Under the pieces are notes generated by a model, which saw only the letters and a list, made by a program, of their open reading frames with translations, had not been told where the DNA came from and made no database searches. A DNA stretch of 23,598 bases from Sulfurospirillum sp. UBA6790. Lineage in GTDB: Bacteria > Campylobacterota > Campylobacteria > Campylobacterales > Sulfurospirillaceae. Position numbers and translations under genes: made by a program. The stretch covers positions 1 through 23,598 of the forward strand of contig DKFS01000075.1 of the NCBI GenBank assembly GCA_002452855.1, read 5' to 3'. Shown here piece by piece: positions 1 to 7,841 of the stretch (positions are counted from its first letter, which is position 1; the number at the start of each line of letters is the position of its first letter).

Positions 1-2
1 AC

Positions 3-422
3 CCTAATGAAAATGTATTTGGTACTACGACAGGTAGTCAAGCTTCAGGTATGCTAGGTTCAACAAAATCAGAAACAGGTTCATCTATTTATACAGGTGT
101 TCAAGTTCCAGGCCTTATGGAGGGACAAAGACTTGGTTTAGAGTATAACCATGGTAGTAAATACTGGAGAAGCTTTACCTATGGTGAAGATACTTTAGCA
201 GGTTCAAAACTTTCTGCACGTGGTGATGCTTACGAAATTTATTACATTTTACCAATTCTCAAAAACTTAACTGCACAACTTAGTTATGTCTATATCGATT
301 ATGCTTATACAGGTAGTGATATGTTCTTTGGCCAAACTGGAACACCAATGGATGTGGATACAACGCCAGGTGCTGTTAAATCAGCTCAAGATATTCGTGC
401 TTCTTTACGATACAGATATTAA
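3..422 (+). CDS. Outer-membrane beta-barrel protein, C-terminal part (DUF3373-like)
   Basis: This is the 3' end of a gene that begins left of the window; the frame is open from base 3 to the TAA at 420-422. The 139 visible residues alternate polar and aromatic residues as transmembrane beta strands do (for example LTAQLSYVYIDYAYTG), and the chain ends in an aromatic residue (RYRY), the usual outer-membrane insertion signal. The end pattern, with a tyrosine-rich strand, a Gly/Phe loop and AQDIRASLRYRY, matches my recollection of the DUF3373 proteins common in Sulfurospirillum and relatives, which are presumed porin-like channels. Substrate and role cannot be inferred. A hairpin follows the stop codon. 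Confidence 0.65.
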   Translation, partial: PNENVFGTTTGSQASGMLGSTKSETGSSIYTGVQVPGLMEGQRLGLEYNHGSKYWRSFTYGEDTLAGSKLSARGDAYEIYYILPILKNLTAQLSYVYIDYAYTGSDMFFGQTGTPMDVDTTPGAVKSAQDIRASLRYRY

Positions 423-436
423 TCTCTATCTTTTTG

Positions 437-459
437 AGAGAGGTCATTATGACCTCTCT
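437..459. terminator. Perfect inverted repeat between convergent genes, possible weak bidirectional terminator
   Basis: Bases 437-459 form a perfect odd-length palindrome centred on base 448, with arms of AGAGAGGTC either side of an ATTAT loop. It lies between the stop of the outer-membrane protein gene and overlaps the TAG stop of mrp on the other strand. Neither strand has a strong T-tract after the stem, so intrinsic termination is uncertain. Confidence 0.4.
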
Positions 460-1276
460 ACTCCTTTAGACTTTTCTCAATTTTGTTTACAATGTCATGA
501 TAGATACATTGTGTTTGTGTATCTCCTAGAGCGATAGGAATTTTTCCATTATCGCTAAGGGCTAAAATTTCATACGTCAGTGGAATTTGTCCTAAAAATG
601 AAATGTCATACGTTTTGCACAGCTTCTCTGCGCCGCCTTCGCCAAAAATATCGTATTTTTTGCCTGTATCAGGGGTTATAAAATAACTCATATTTTCGAT
701 GAGTCCTACAATGGGAACATGTATATCTTGGAACATCACAATGGCGCGGCTGACGTCGTCGGTACTCAGCATTTGGGGCGTTGTTACAAGTATTACACCA
801 CTTAGAGGAAGCTCTTGCGCCATAGTTAGTTGTACATCACCTGTTCCTGGAGGCATATCGATGACTAACACATCGAGCTCTCCCCAATCCACGTCGTCTA
901 AAAACTGCATTAAGGCACTTATTGCGACGGAGCTTCGCCAAACAAGAGGTGTATCATTTTTTGGCGTTGTAAGCCCTACACTCATCACTTTTATTCCAAA
1001 ATTTTCACTGGGAATCATCTTATTTGTGTCATTCCATCGCAGTTTTTCATTTTCAATGCCTAAAAGTCTTGGAATGCTTGGCCCATAAATATCTGCATCA
1101 AGTAGCCCTACTTGTAATGCTCTTTGTGCAAGACCAACGGCAATATTTGCAGCAACGGTGCTTTTTCCAACTCCTCCTTTTCCGCTACTGATTGCGATAA
1201 CTTTTTTTGCATAAGGTGCTCGGTTGTTCGGCTTTTGTGTTGTGCCATAGACCGTTTTCTTTTTAATAATATCCAT
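458..1276 (-). CDS. mrp: Mrp/ApbC-family P-loop ATPase, short form without the N-terminal DUF59 domain
   Basis: A 272-residue P-loop ATPase of the Mrp/NBP35/ApbC family, cytoplasmic and usually an iron-sulfur cluster carrier. The deviant Walker A motif SGKGGVGKST is at residues 31-40, followed by DADIYGPSIPRLLG, the Walker B-type VIDMPPGTGD and the family signature IFGEGGAEKL. Family members often have about 350 residues with an N-terminal MIP18/DUF59 domain; here only about 25 residues precede the P-loop. The CxxC pair that usually follows 'NMSYF' and bridges a cluster at the dimer interface is absent (ITPDTGKKYDIFG instead). The ATG at 1276 follows AAAGGA at good spacing. The gene is monocistronic here. 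It could be a specialised MinD/Mrp paralogue rather than the housekeeping cluster carrier. Confidence 0.85.
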   Translation of the reverse strand: MDIIKKKTVYGTTQKPNNRAPYAKKVIAISSGKGGVGKSTVAANIAVGLAQRALQVGLLDADIYGPSIPRLLGIENEKLRWNDTNKMIPSENFGIKVMSVGLTTPKNDTPLVWRSSVAISALMQFLDDVDWGELDVLVIDMPPGTGDVQLTMAQELPLSGVILVTTPQMLSTDDVSRAIVMFQDIHVPIVGLIENMSYFITPDTGKKYDIFGEGGAEKLCKTYDISFLGQIPLTYEILALSDNGKIPIALGDTQTQCIYHDIVNKIEKSLKE

Positions 1277-1284
1277 AGATATCC

Positions 1285-1296
1285 TTTACATGTAAA
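1285..1296. repeat. TTTACATGTAAA palindrome, intergenic copy upstream of mrp
   Basis: A perfect 12-bp palindrome just ahead of the mrp ribosome binding site; its last base, A1285, is also the first A of AAAGGA on the minus strand. It is one of ten copies of the TTACATGTAA core in the window. Confidence 0.8.
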
Positions 1297-1440
1297 AAGC
1301 ATGAGCATAAATGCATATCTCTTTGCTTAATTGTTTGTGATAGTGGGATGAAATGTAACATATAATATACAGTGATAGAAGAAAAAGCTTTTTATTATGT
1401 ATCATTTTCATCTTATTGCGTATATGTTTCCTTTAGTTAA

Positions 1441-1456
1441 GTTACATTTATGTAAC
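1441..1456. promoter_or_regulatory. Candidate operator GTTACAT-TT-ATGTAAC upstream of the molybdoenzyme operon
   Basis: The 16-bp element has perfect 7-bp arms around a TT centre. It lies about 190 bases upstream of the rhodanese start and about 165 bases upstream of the mrp start. The size and symmetry suit a dimeric regulator. No -10 box sits at the class II distance from it on either strand, so it may act at a distance, serve another promoter, or not be an operator. Confidence 0.4.
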
Positions 1457-1611
1457 AAATTCATCATACTTATTTTATTTTACATCGTGTTAAGTAAACG
1501 ATGACTAAAATCGAGTAAATAGCTATAGTATAAAGCTAGAATTTAGTAAATTCGGCAATTTTATATAAGTTATAGTCTATTATTATGGTCTTTGGCTATT
1601 TTTTCACTAAA

Positions 1612-1617
1612 TATAAT
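1612..1617 (+). promoter_or_regulatory. Candidate -10 box of the rhodanese/molybdoenzyme operon
   Basis: TATAAT lies 30 bases upstream of the rhodanese ATG, giving a predicted start near base 1624. No good -35 is visible (TTGGCT at 1592-1597 is too close at 14 bases), as is common for sigma-70 promoters in Campylobacterota. The AAAGGAG ribosome site follows at 1635-1641. Confidence 0.5.
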
Positions 1618-1646
1618 GAGTAAAATAGATACATAAAGGAGATTGT

Positions 1647-2675
1647 ATGGTTATGTTTAGAACAATAGTTCTTTCATTGATGCTTTATATGGTTTCTTTT
1701 GCTACATCAAGTGACATTTTGATTTCAGCAGAAGATGCAATGAAGCTTATCGGAAAGGATCACGTTATGTTCGTCACGGGCGATGATGAAGATATCTATG
1801 CCACAGGACACATTAAAGGTTCTGTTGAAATGTATGCGCATCACTTACATCATTCATCTATTACGGGTCAGATGGAGTGCGCGCCGTTATTTATGTGTCC
1901 GAAGGATGCAGAGGCGTATATCGGGAAGAAGGGCATTGATAACGATACGCTTGTGATTGCTTACGATGATTTCAAAGGACCAAACGCGACGGGCGTGTAT
2001 GCTTTTTTTAAAAGCTTTGGTCATGAAAAAATCAAAATCCTTAACGGTGGACGAGCGGCGATAATGGCGGCTGACCCTGAGCAGAAAATTTATGATGATC
2101 TGAAAGCAAAGCTCAAAACAGTAAAAGACGATAAGACGCTGAGTGATCAAATCAAAGTACAAATGAAAGCGCAAGAGAAAAAGCTTATTGTACAAAGAGG
2201 TGAAGGGTCAGGTATCGTGCCAAAAGCATATCATATTGACCCAAAGAGCATTGATTATGATTTCATCGCAGGGAAGGATGAAGTACTAAAAGTGGTGCAG
2301 GATTTAATTGCAAAAGGTGCAAAATCCTCTTATGCCATTATTGATGCTAGAGGGTTTGAGGAGATTATGGGTGAACGCAAGATGGATAATGTTGCGCGTG
2401 GTGGACATATTCCCGGTGCTACATTTATTGAGTGGAAAAATATCACAGATATGGATAAAAAGCTCTCCTTTAAAGAATTAGAAAAACTTCAAGCGGTGTT
2501 TGACCAAAATGGCATTACAAAAGATAAAACGATTTATGCGTATTGTCATGTCGGTGCAGGAAGAAGTTCTCACATTGTAACCGCATTGGAGCTTCTAGGA
2601 TACCCCCATGTAAAAGTTTATACGGGCAGTTGGGACGAGTGGGCAAATGATATGAATTTGCCGATTCGACGATAA
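1647..2675 (+). CDS. Exported tandem-domain rhodanese (thiosulfate sulfurtransferase-like), first gene of molybdoenzyme operon
   Basis: A 342-residue double rhodanese with a hydrophobic N-terminal export signal (residues about 4-20), so probably periplasmic. Rhodaneses move sulfane sulfur, or selenium, between donors and thiol acceptors through a persulfide on an active-site Cys. Domain 1 (about 25-150) has Asp107-Asp108 where a catalytic Cys would sit and is probably structural, as usual in tandem rhodaneses. Domain 2 (about 205-340) carries the active loop at Cys300 in YCHVGAGRSSH, followed by the conserved Y-TGSWDEWA segment. The loop is C-x5-R, one residue longer than the C-x4-R loop of standard thiosulfate sulfurtransferases. 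ATG 1647 follows AAAGGAG by five bases. The gene is ten bases from the molybdoenzyme gene, which suggests it handles a substrate or product of that enzyme. Confidence 0.85.
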   Translation: MVMFRTIVLSLMLYMVSFATSSDILISAEDAMKLIGKDHVMFVTGDDEDIYATGHIKGSVEMYAHHLHHSSITGQMECAPLFMCPKDAEAYIGKKGIDNDTLVIAYDDFKGPNATGVYAFFKSFGHEKIKILNGGRAAIMAADPEQKIYDDLKAKLKTVKDDKTLSDQIKVQMKAQEKKLIVQRGEGSGIVPKAYHIDPKSIDYDFIAGKDEVLKVVQDLIAKGAKSSYAIIDARGFEEIMGERKMDNVARGGHIPGATFIEWKNITDMDKKLSFKELEKLQAVFDQNGITKDKTIYAYCHVGAGRSSHIVTALELLGYPHVKVYTGSWDEWANDMNLPIRR

Positions 2676-2685
2676 GGAGTTAAAC

Positions 2686-5553
2686 ATGTTAAAACGAAGA
2701 GATTTTTTGAAAATATCGAGTGCTACTGCTGCGATGATTGCAGGCGAAGGATATGCATTTGCCAAAACGGGTGCAATGAAAATTGAGAATGCGAAAGAGC
2801 ATTACCCCAATACAAGTTATACGGAAGCGATGTACCGTAATGAATTTGGATTTACGTATGGTGTAAAAGAAGAGCATGGCTTTGCGTACCATTGCGTGAA
2901 TTGTCAAGGAAACTGCTCATGGGAAATTTGGTCCAATAATGGCGTCGTCACACGTGAAAATCAATCATCGCGTTATCCTTCTATCAATGCGAAAATCCCT
3001 GATTTTAATCCACGTGGATGTAACAAGGGCGTACAGCATTCGCAAATCATGTACGAAAAAGACCGACTGCTTTATCCAATGAAACGTATGGGTAAACGAG
3101 GCGAGGGCAAATGGAAGCGCATCTCGTGGGATGAAGCAAGCCAAGAGGTTGCCCAAAAGATATGGGATGTCATGACCGATCCTAAAAAAGGTCCCGGCAA
3201 GTTAATGGTACATGCAGGTACGGGACTTTTAACCGAAGGCAGACGTGGTGGACCACTTCGTTTCTCGACACAGTTGGGTGCAGTACGAATTTATCCAGCA
3301 TCGTACCTCGGCGATATGTTCAGCGGTGCGGCTGTGGCGTATGGTGAAGGAAACTTAGGCTGTACGTATGATTTTATGTACACGGTCAATACGGCTGTTT
3401 TTTGGGGTGGTAATCCTTCGGTTTCTCGTATTCCAGATGCTCACTTTGTGTGGGAAGGCAAGTATAATGGCGCAAAAGTCATTGTTATCACTCCAGAATA
3501 CAATGCAAGTGCACGTGCCGCTGATCTTTGGATACCGATTAAAGCAGGAAGTGACAACATCCTTGCGATGAGCGTTATTTTTGAGATTTTAAATGCAAAA
3601 ATGTATCGTCCTGCGTTTATGAAAACCTATACCGACTTGCCATTTTTAGTGAGAGCTGACAACAAGAAACTATTACGCAGATCGGATTTGGAACATGCCA
3701 AAGATGAAAAAGAGCATGAAAAATTTGAAGAACAGTTTTACACATGGAATGCCAAAACCAATCAGCCTATTTTGATGCCCGGTACGGAAGGCAGTGATAT
3801 CAAAACGTTGCGTTTAGCCGAATTTGATATTGAGCCTATGCTAGAGGGTACATTTGAAGTAACGCTTCATGATGGCAAAAAAATTGAGGTTACGACTGTG
3901 TTTGAGATGCTAAAACGCTCCACGGCTCGTTTTAGCCCAGAGGCGACGCAAAAAGAGACAGGTGTACATCCCGATACTGTACGCCAACTTGCACGTGATA
4001 TTGCTCTGCCAAAAGTTGTAGAAATTACAACAGGCTTTAGCTTGAACAAATACTTCAATGGCATGATGTCTATTTGGAACATAGCATCTATCTGTGGCTT
4101 AACGGGGCGTATGGGACCGTATGGCGGGCTTAATACCGAAAATGAGTTCCAACTCAGTGGTCTTGAGGCACTCAGTGGCTTTTCGGGTAAATACACCGCG
4201 CGTTTTGGTTCAGGCTTCGTAGGTGAATTTATCTTGGGCGATGGGATGAAAACGTTTGAACAATACTTTAGTGATGCTGACGTAAGGCGCGCTCAAAATG
4301 GTATGGGGAAAGACGAGTACATGAAAGTCGTTTCAATGTTGCTTGAAAAAGGTAAAGACGGCAAAGAAAAAGGCGTAAAGCCGCATTGGACACCCGAAGT
4401 GGCATTGGTTGTTGCCGACTCAAAATTCAGACGCAACAAAGGCAATGCGTACAAAGAAGCATTTTTGAAAAAAACAAACTATTTCGCTTATGTGGATACG
4501 CGCATGAGTGAAGCGGCTGTGTATGCGGACTTATTGCTTCCTGCAAAAAGCCATTACGAAGTGTGGGATATTCGCTCAAGCCCGGGATACCATCGTTTTA
4601 CCAACCTCGCACAGCCTGCAAAAAATCTTCGACCTGTTGGTGAGTCAATGGATGAATGGAGCATGTTTACACTCATCGCTAAAAAGCTAGAAGAGATTGC
4701 CAATAAACCAGAAAACAAAGAAAAAGCGAAAGTCAAAGACGATAAACGCTATGCCAAAGAGGGCTATCACGACCTCACCATCGTGCATCAAGAGTTTACC
4801 AATATGGATGAAGACAGTCGCTCTGAAATGGAGCCGATTTTGGGCACGGATAAACAAGCTGTGGAAGCGGCGTTGAAAAACTGCGTGCAGTACGAGCCGT
4901 GGACGATTGAGAAGATGTACAAAACGGGCGGATTTTTGCAGCTCAATGAAAAAGCGGCGAAAAGTTCACCTTTGTATGCGGACCGCCCGTTTAACTCTAA
5001 CGAAGACCATCTTTTTAAATTCCAACGCTTTGAAACACTCAGTGGTCGTCAAACATTTTACGTTGATCATGACATGTATATCAAGATGGGTGCTCATACC
5101 AATGCGGGAATGCAGGGGATTCGCCCCGATACCAAAGCGCATCCGTTTGTCTTAATGACGCCGCATGCGAGATGGAGTATCCATTCCAATTATAAAACAA
5201 GCCGTACACTCTTGCGTTTACAACGAGGCGTTCCTGCTGCACAAGTCAATCGTGAAGTAGCGAAGATAAAAGGGATTCAAGACGGCGATTCCATTCGCAT
5301 TTTCAATACGCTTGGCGAGTTTTACGCCATGGCGAAGCTCAGCTCCTCTTGTCCGCCCGATGGGTTGGTGTTGGAGCATGGATGGGAACCTTACATGTAT
5401 AAACACAAAAAAGGGCATAACGAAGTCGTTCCAACGGCACTCAACCTTTTGGAGATGGCAGACGGTTGGGGGCATCTCAAATTCGGTGGACTTTGGGACG
5501 GCAACCAATACGCGTACGATGGTGCGGTGAATTTTGAAAAGGCAAGGGGGTAG
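2686..5553 (+). CDS. TAT-exported molybdopterin oxidoreductase catalytic subunit, type II DMSO reductase family
   Basis: A 955-residue Mo-bis-MGD catalytic subunit. It starts with a twin-arginine signal (RRDFLK at 4-9), so it is folded in the cytoplasm and moved to the periplasm. The FS0 cluster motif is His69-x3-Cys73-x3-Cys77-x34-Cys112; the His ligand and the 34-residue gap match NarG and identify the type II group (NarG, selenate, chlorate and perchlorate reductases, ethylbenzene and dimethylsulfide dehydrogenases). Asp210 in YLGDMFSG is my candidate molybdenum ligand. The C-terminal dinucleotide-binding domain is clear (TPHARWSIHSNYKTSRTL and following). The length suits SerA/PcrA/EbdA (about 900-980) rather than NarG (about 1,240). 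It is followed four bases later by its Fe-S partner. The substrate cannot be read from sequence; the rhodanese next door hints at sulfur or selenium oxyanions. Confidence 0.9.
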   Translation: MLKRRDFLKISSATAAMIAGEGYAFAKTGAMKIENAKEHYPNTSYTEAMYRNEFGFTYGVKEEHGFAYHCVNCQGNCSWEIWSNNGVVTRENQSSRYPSINAKIPDFNPRGCNKGVQHSQIMYEKDRLLYPMKRMGKRGEGKWKRISWDEASQEVAQKIWDVMTDPKKGPGKLMVHAGTGLLTEGRRGGPLRFSTQLGAVRIYPASYLGDMFSGAAVAYGEGNLGCTYDFMYTVNTAVFWGGNPSVSRIPDAHFVWEGKYNGAKVIVITPEYNASARAADLWIPIKAGSDNILAMSVIFEILNAKMYRPAFMKTYTDLPFLVRADNKKLLRRSDLEHAKDEKEHEKFEEQFYTWNAKTNQPILMPGTEGSDIKTLRLAEFDIEPMLEGTFEVTLHDGKKIEVTTVFEMLKRSTARFSPEATQKETGVHPDTVRQLARDIALPKVVEITTGFSLNKYFNGMMSIWNIASICGLTGRMGPYGGLNTENEFQLSGLEALSGFSGKYTARFGSGFVGEFILGDGMKTFEQYFSDADVRRAQNGMGKDEYMKVVSMLLEKGKDGKEKGVKPHWTPEVALVVADSKFRRNKGNAYKEAFLKKTNYFAYVDTRMSEAAVYADLLLPAKSHYEVWDIRSSPGYHRFTNLAQPAKNLRPVGESMDEWSMFTLIAKKLEEIANKPENKEKAKVKDDKRYAKEGYHDLTIVHQEFTNMDEDSRSEMEPILGTDKQAVEAALKNCVQYEPWTIEKMYKTGGFLQLNEKAAKSSPLYADRPFNSNEDHLFKFQRFETLSGRQTFYVDHDMYIKMGAHTNAGMQGIRPDTKAHPFVLMTPHARWSIHSNYKTSRTLLRLQRGVPAAQVNREVAKIKGIQDGDSIRIFNTLGEFYAMAKLSSSCPPDGLVLEHGWEPYMYKHKKGHNEVVPTALNLLEMADGWGHLKFGGLWDGNQYAYDGAVNFEKARG

Positions 5554-5556
5554 GGC

Positions 5557-6660
5557 ATGTCACAACGTCAATTAGCCATGGTAATGGATTTAAATAAATG
5601 TATTGGGTGTCAGACCTGTACCGTCTCGTGTAAAACGCAGTGGACGAACCGCAACGGAAGAGAGTACATGTACTGGAATAACGTTGAGACCTATCCGGGC
5701 GAGGGGTATCCTAAAAAATGGCAAGAACTCGGCGGCGGGTTTGACGAAGCGGGCGATTTGAAAGCAGGCGTCGTGCCTAGCATTCAAAGCGAGTACGGCG
5801 TGCCGTGGGATTATAACCATGATGAACTTGCCCTCGGTAAGCCGTTTCAACCCAATACCGACCCTAAGTGGGGCCCGAACTGGGATGAGGATGAAGGAGC
5901 CGGAGATTTCCCGAACGACAACTATTTCTTTTACATTCCGCGTATTTGTAACCACTGTTCCAATCCGGGCTGTTTGAGCGCGTGTCCGAGAGACGCAATT
6001 TTCAAGCGTGATCAAGACGGCGTGGTGCTCGTGGATTTGGATCGATGTCAGGGGTATCGTTACTGTATCGCGGGGTGTCCGTACAAAAAGATTTACTTTA
6101 ACCCGCGTATCTCTAAAAGCGAAAAGTGTATCTTGTGTTTTCCTCGAATCGAAAAAGGCTTACCGCCGGCGTGTGCGCAGCAGTGCGTTGGACGTATCCG
6201 TTTTGTGGGCTTTTTGGACGATGAAGAGGGGCAAGTCTACAAACTCGTGAAAAAATACAAAGTGGCATTGCCTTTACGCCCCGATTACGGTACTGAAGCG
6301 AACGTTTACTACGTGCCACCAACCGAAGCGCCGCCAAAGTTTGATGCCAATGGAAAAATCATTGAGGGGAGTACGCGTATTCCGCCTGAAGCTTTGGAAA
6401 AACTTTTCGGAAAAGACGTGCATGCGGCGGCTAAAACGTTAAAAGCAGAGATGCAAAAGCGTAAAGAAACCGGTGTGAGTGAGCTCATGGATTTACTCAT
6501 TGCATATAAACACGAAGATATGTTTAGACTCGATAGCAATTACTACGCCAAAGTGGCACGCGAAAAAGGACTACCGGCTATCAAGCCTGTCGATCATCGT
6601 TACGGCAGTGGTAAATATACCTCTAAAATGACATTTTTTACCAAGGAGGTGCACTCATGA
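5557..6660 (+). CDS. Four-cluster iron-sulfur (beta) subunit of the type II molybdoenzyme
   Basis: A 367-residue NarH/SerB/EbdB-like electron-transfer subunit. Four Cys groups are visible: C15-x2-C18-x2-C21-x3-C25; CNHCSNPGCLSACPRDAI; CQGYRYCIAGCPYKK; and CILCFPRIEKGLPPACAQQC. In the third group a Tyr replaces the second Cys, as Trp does in NarH, which marks a [3Fe-4S] cluster; the other three should be [4Fe-4S]. There is no signal peptide, so export should occur bound to the TAT-signal alpha subunit. It would carry electrons between the alpha FS0 cluster and heme b of the gamma subunit. The gene sits four bases after alpha and its stop codon overlaps the gamma start (ATGA). Parts of the gene look more G+C-rich than the flanking intergenic DNA. 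Confidence 0.92.
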   Translation: MSQRQLAMVMDLNKCIGCQTCTVSCKTQWTNRNGREYMYWNNVETYPGEGYPKKWQELGGGFDEAGDLKAGVVPSIQSEYGVPWDYNHDELALGKPFQPNTDPKWGPNWDEDEGAGDFPNDNYFFYIPRICNHCSNPGCLSACPRDAIFKRDQDGVVLVDLDRCQGYRYCIAGCPYKKIYFNPRISKSEKCILCFPRIEKGLPPACAQQCVGRIRFVGFLDDEEGQVYKLVKKYKVALPLRPDYGTEANVYYVPPTEAPPKFDANGKIIEGSTRIPPEALEKLFGKDVHAAAKTLKAEMQKRKETGVSELMDLLIAYKHEDMFRLDSNYYAKVAREKGLPAIKPVDHRYGSGKYTSKMTFFTKEVHS

Positions 6661-7841
6661 AAAAAGGCTTTTTTCTACTCAATGTAGTGTTGTTTTTGGG
6701 TGCAACAGCCTTAATGGCGAACAGCTTAGATGTTTTACATGTAAAAGATGATTTTACAAAATTGGGCTTTTCTTCTGCTTTATGGGACAAAGCAAAAGCA
6801 CAAGAGGTGATGGTGTATCCTCAAACGACGCTCAGTATGAATGATGCCGATGCCCTTCATGCAAACGCAGAAAATAAGGCAAAAGTTTTACATGTAAAAG
6901 TGCTGAAAAACGACACAAACATTGCATTTTTACTTCAATGGAGAGATGCAACCAAAAGTGTTCAAGAGGGATTGAGCTCGACAGCGTATGGAGATGGATT
7001 TGCCGTGCAGTTTCCTATGGTAACTGACGTACTTCCTTATATCGGCATGGGAAGTGAGGGACGTCCTGTGATTGTACATTTGCAAAAAGCAACGGGCTCT
7101 GTCTTTGAAGCCAATAATTGTGGAGATATCTATCATCAAATGGTGGCTTCCAATCAAAATGTATTTGAAAAAGATGCAAAAGCTTATAAAGCAGATGTTG
7201 CTAAAGAGGCAAATCACGATTACCAACGTACCTTTATTTCGGAGGGTTTTCGCTCTATGACAGAGCTTAAAGACAACTCTGAGCCAAGCGTTATGGAAAT
7301 GCGCTATTCCAAAGGTATATGGACAGCATTGTTCGTAAGACCGCTTAAAAGCGAGCATTTAAATCTTGAAAAAACGTTCCCAATGGCATTTGCTCTTTGG
7401 GACGGTGATGCCAAAAATCGTGATGGCGTGAAACGTTTAAGTGCGTGGGTTGGCGTCAATGTCGATGGTTCCCATAAAGCGTTAGCCCTTTTAGAGGAGA
7501 TAAAAGGCGACGTAAAAAACGGTGAAAAGATTGTCATGGAAAATTGTGCAACGTGCCATCAATACAAAACAGTGAAAAACGCACCTAATTTTATGGCGCC
7601 AAATCTCTCCAATATTGGCGGTTACGGCAATGCTCAGTATATTAAAGAGTCTATCATCAACCCAAGTGCGGTGGTTGTTCCTGGCTACAATGTCAATGCC
7701 CATAAAAACTTTTTGTGGTACACGAGTGATGATAAAGGGGTGCGTACTTCGACGATGCCGCCGTTTGAGCACTTAGATGAAAAGAGTGTTAATGACATTG
7801 TTGCGTATCTTGAAACTCTCAAAGTGGAGGTGGAAAAATGA
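6657..7841 (+). CDS. Gamma subunit: ethylbenzene-dehydrogenase-type heme b domain fused to a C-terminal cytochrome c domain
   Basis: A 394-residue protein with a Sec signal peptide (residues 1-22, ending ...LMANS). Residues about 24-275 resemble the heme b-binding gamma subunits EbdC/SerC/DdhC. They contain the GMGSEGRPVIVHLQKA segment, with Met131 as likely heme ligand, and the typical end FPMAFALWDGDAKNRDG-K-LSAW. A class I cytochrome c domain follows, with CATCH at 297-301 and Met367 in STMPPF as likely sixth ligand. Known gamma subunits of the family are about 200-280 residues and pass electrons to a separate cytochrome; here the c-heme is on the same chain. ATG 6657 overlaps the beta stop codon and follows AAGGAGG. 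Two copies of the 14-bp TTTTACATGTAAAA palindrome lie within the gene, both encoding L-H-V-K. Confidence 0.88.
   Translation: MKKGFFLLNVVLFLGATALMANSLDVLHVKDDFTKLGFSSALWDKAKAQEVMVYPQTTLSMNDADALHANAENKAKVLHVKVLKNDTNIAFLLQWRDATKSVQEGLSSTAYGDGFAVQFPMVTDVLPYIGMGSEGRPVIVHLQKATGSVFEANNCGDIYHQMVASNQNVFEKDAKAYKADVAKEANHDYQRTFISEGFRSMTELKDNSEPSVMEMRYSKGIWTALFVRPLKSEHLNLEKTFPMAFALWDGDAKNRDGVKRLSAWVGVNVDGSHKALALLEEIKGDVKNGEKIVMENCATCHQYKTVKNAPNFMAPNLSNIGGYGNAQYIKESIINPSAVVVPGYNVNAHKNFLWYTSDDKGVRTSTMPPFEHLDEKSVNDIVAYLETLKVEVEK
6733..6746. repeat. TTTTACATGTAAAA palindrome in gamma-subunit gene (copy 1)
   Basis: A perfect 14-bp palindrome read in frame as L-H-V-K, residues 27-30 of the gamma subunit. Confidence 0.8.
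6886..6899. repeat. TTTTACATGTAAAA palindrome in gamma-subunit gene (copy 2)
   Basis: A second perfect 14-bp palindrome in the same gene, 153 bases after the first and again read as L-H-V-K. Confidence 0.8.

Larger units (their letters stand above)
1277..1646. other. A+T-rich divergent intergenic region with several dyads; no gene seen
   Basis: These 370 bases separate mrp (leftward) from the molybdoenzyme operon (rightward) and hold no convincing ORF. They contain one copy of the recurring TTTACATGTAAA palindrome (1285-1296) and a TATAAT on the plus strand at 1361-1366. Four dyads follow: GTTACAT-TT-ATGTAAC at 1441-1456, an imperfect CATCGT/ACGATG pair at 1483-1503, TAGCT/AGCTA at 1520-1538 and AATTTA-G-TAAATT at 1540-1552. 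A second TATAAT lies at 1612-1617. The density of dyads suggests a regulated promoter region; binding proteins are unknown. Confidence 0.55.

Noticed and set aside
699..1088. 129-residue open frame on the plus strand inside mrp
   Set aside because: It is antisense to the strongly supported Mrp ATPase, has no ribosome site, and its sequence is the shadow of conserved ATPase codons.
1441..1456. GTTACAT-TT-ATGTAAC as a second site for the Crp/Fnr regulator at 22 kb
   Set aside because: The half-site order and spacer differ (GTTAC-N6-GTAAC versus GTAAC-N4-GTTAC), so a shared regulator is not supported, though the element remains a candidate operator.
5590..6015. 141-residue open frame antisense to the Fe-S subunit
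   Set aside because: It lies wholly opposite the conserved Cys motifs of the beta subunit; low complexity and no start signals.
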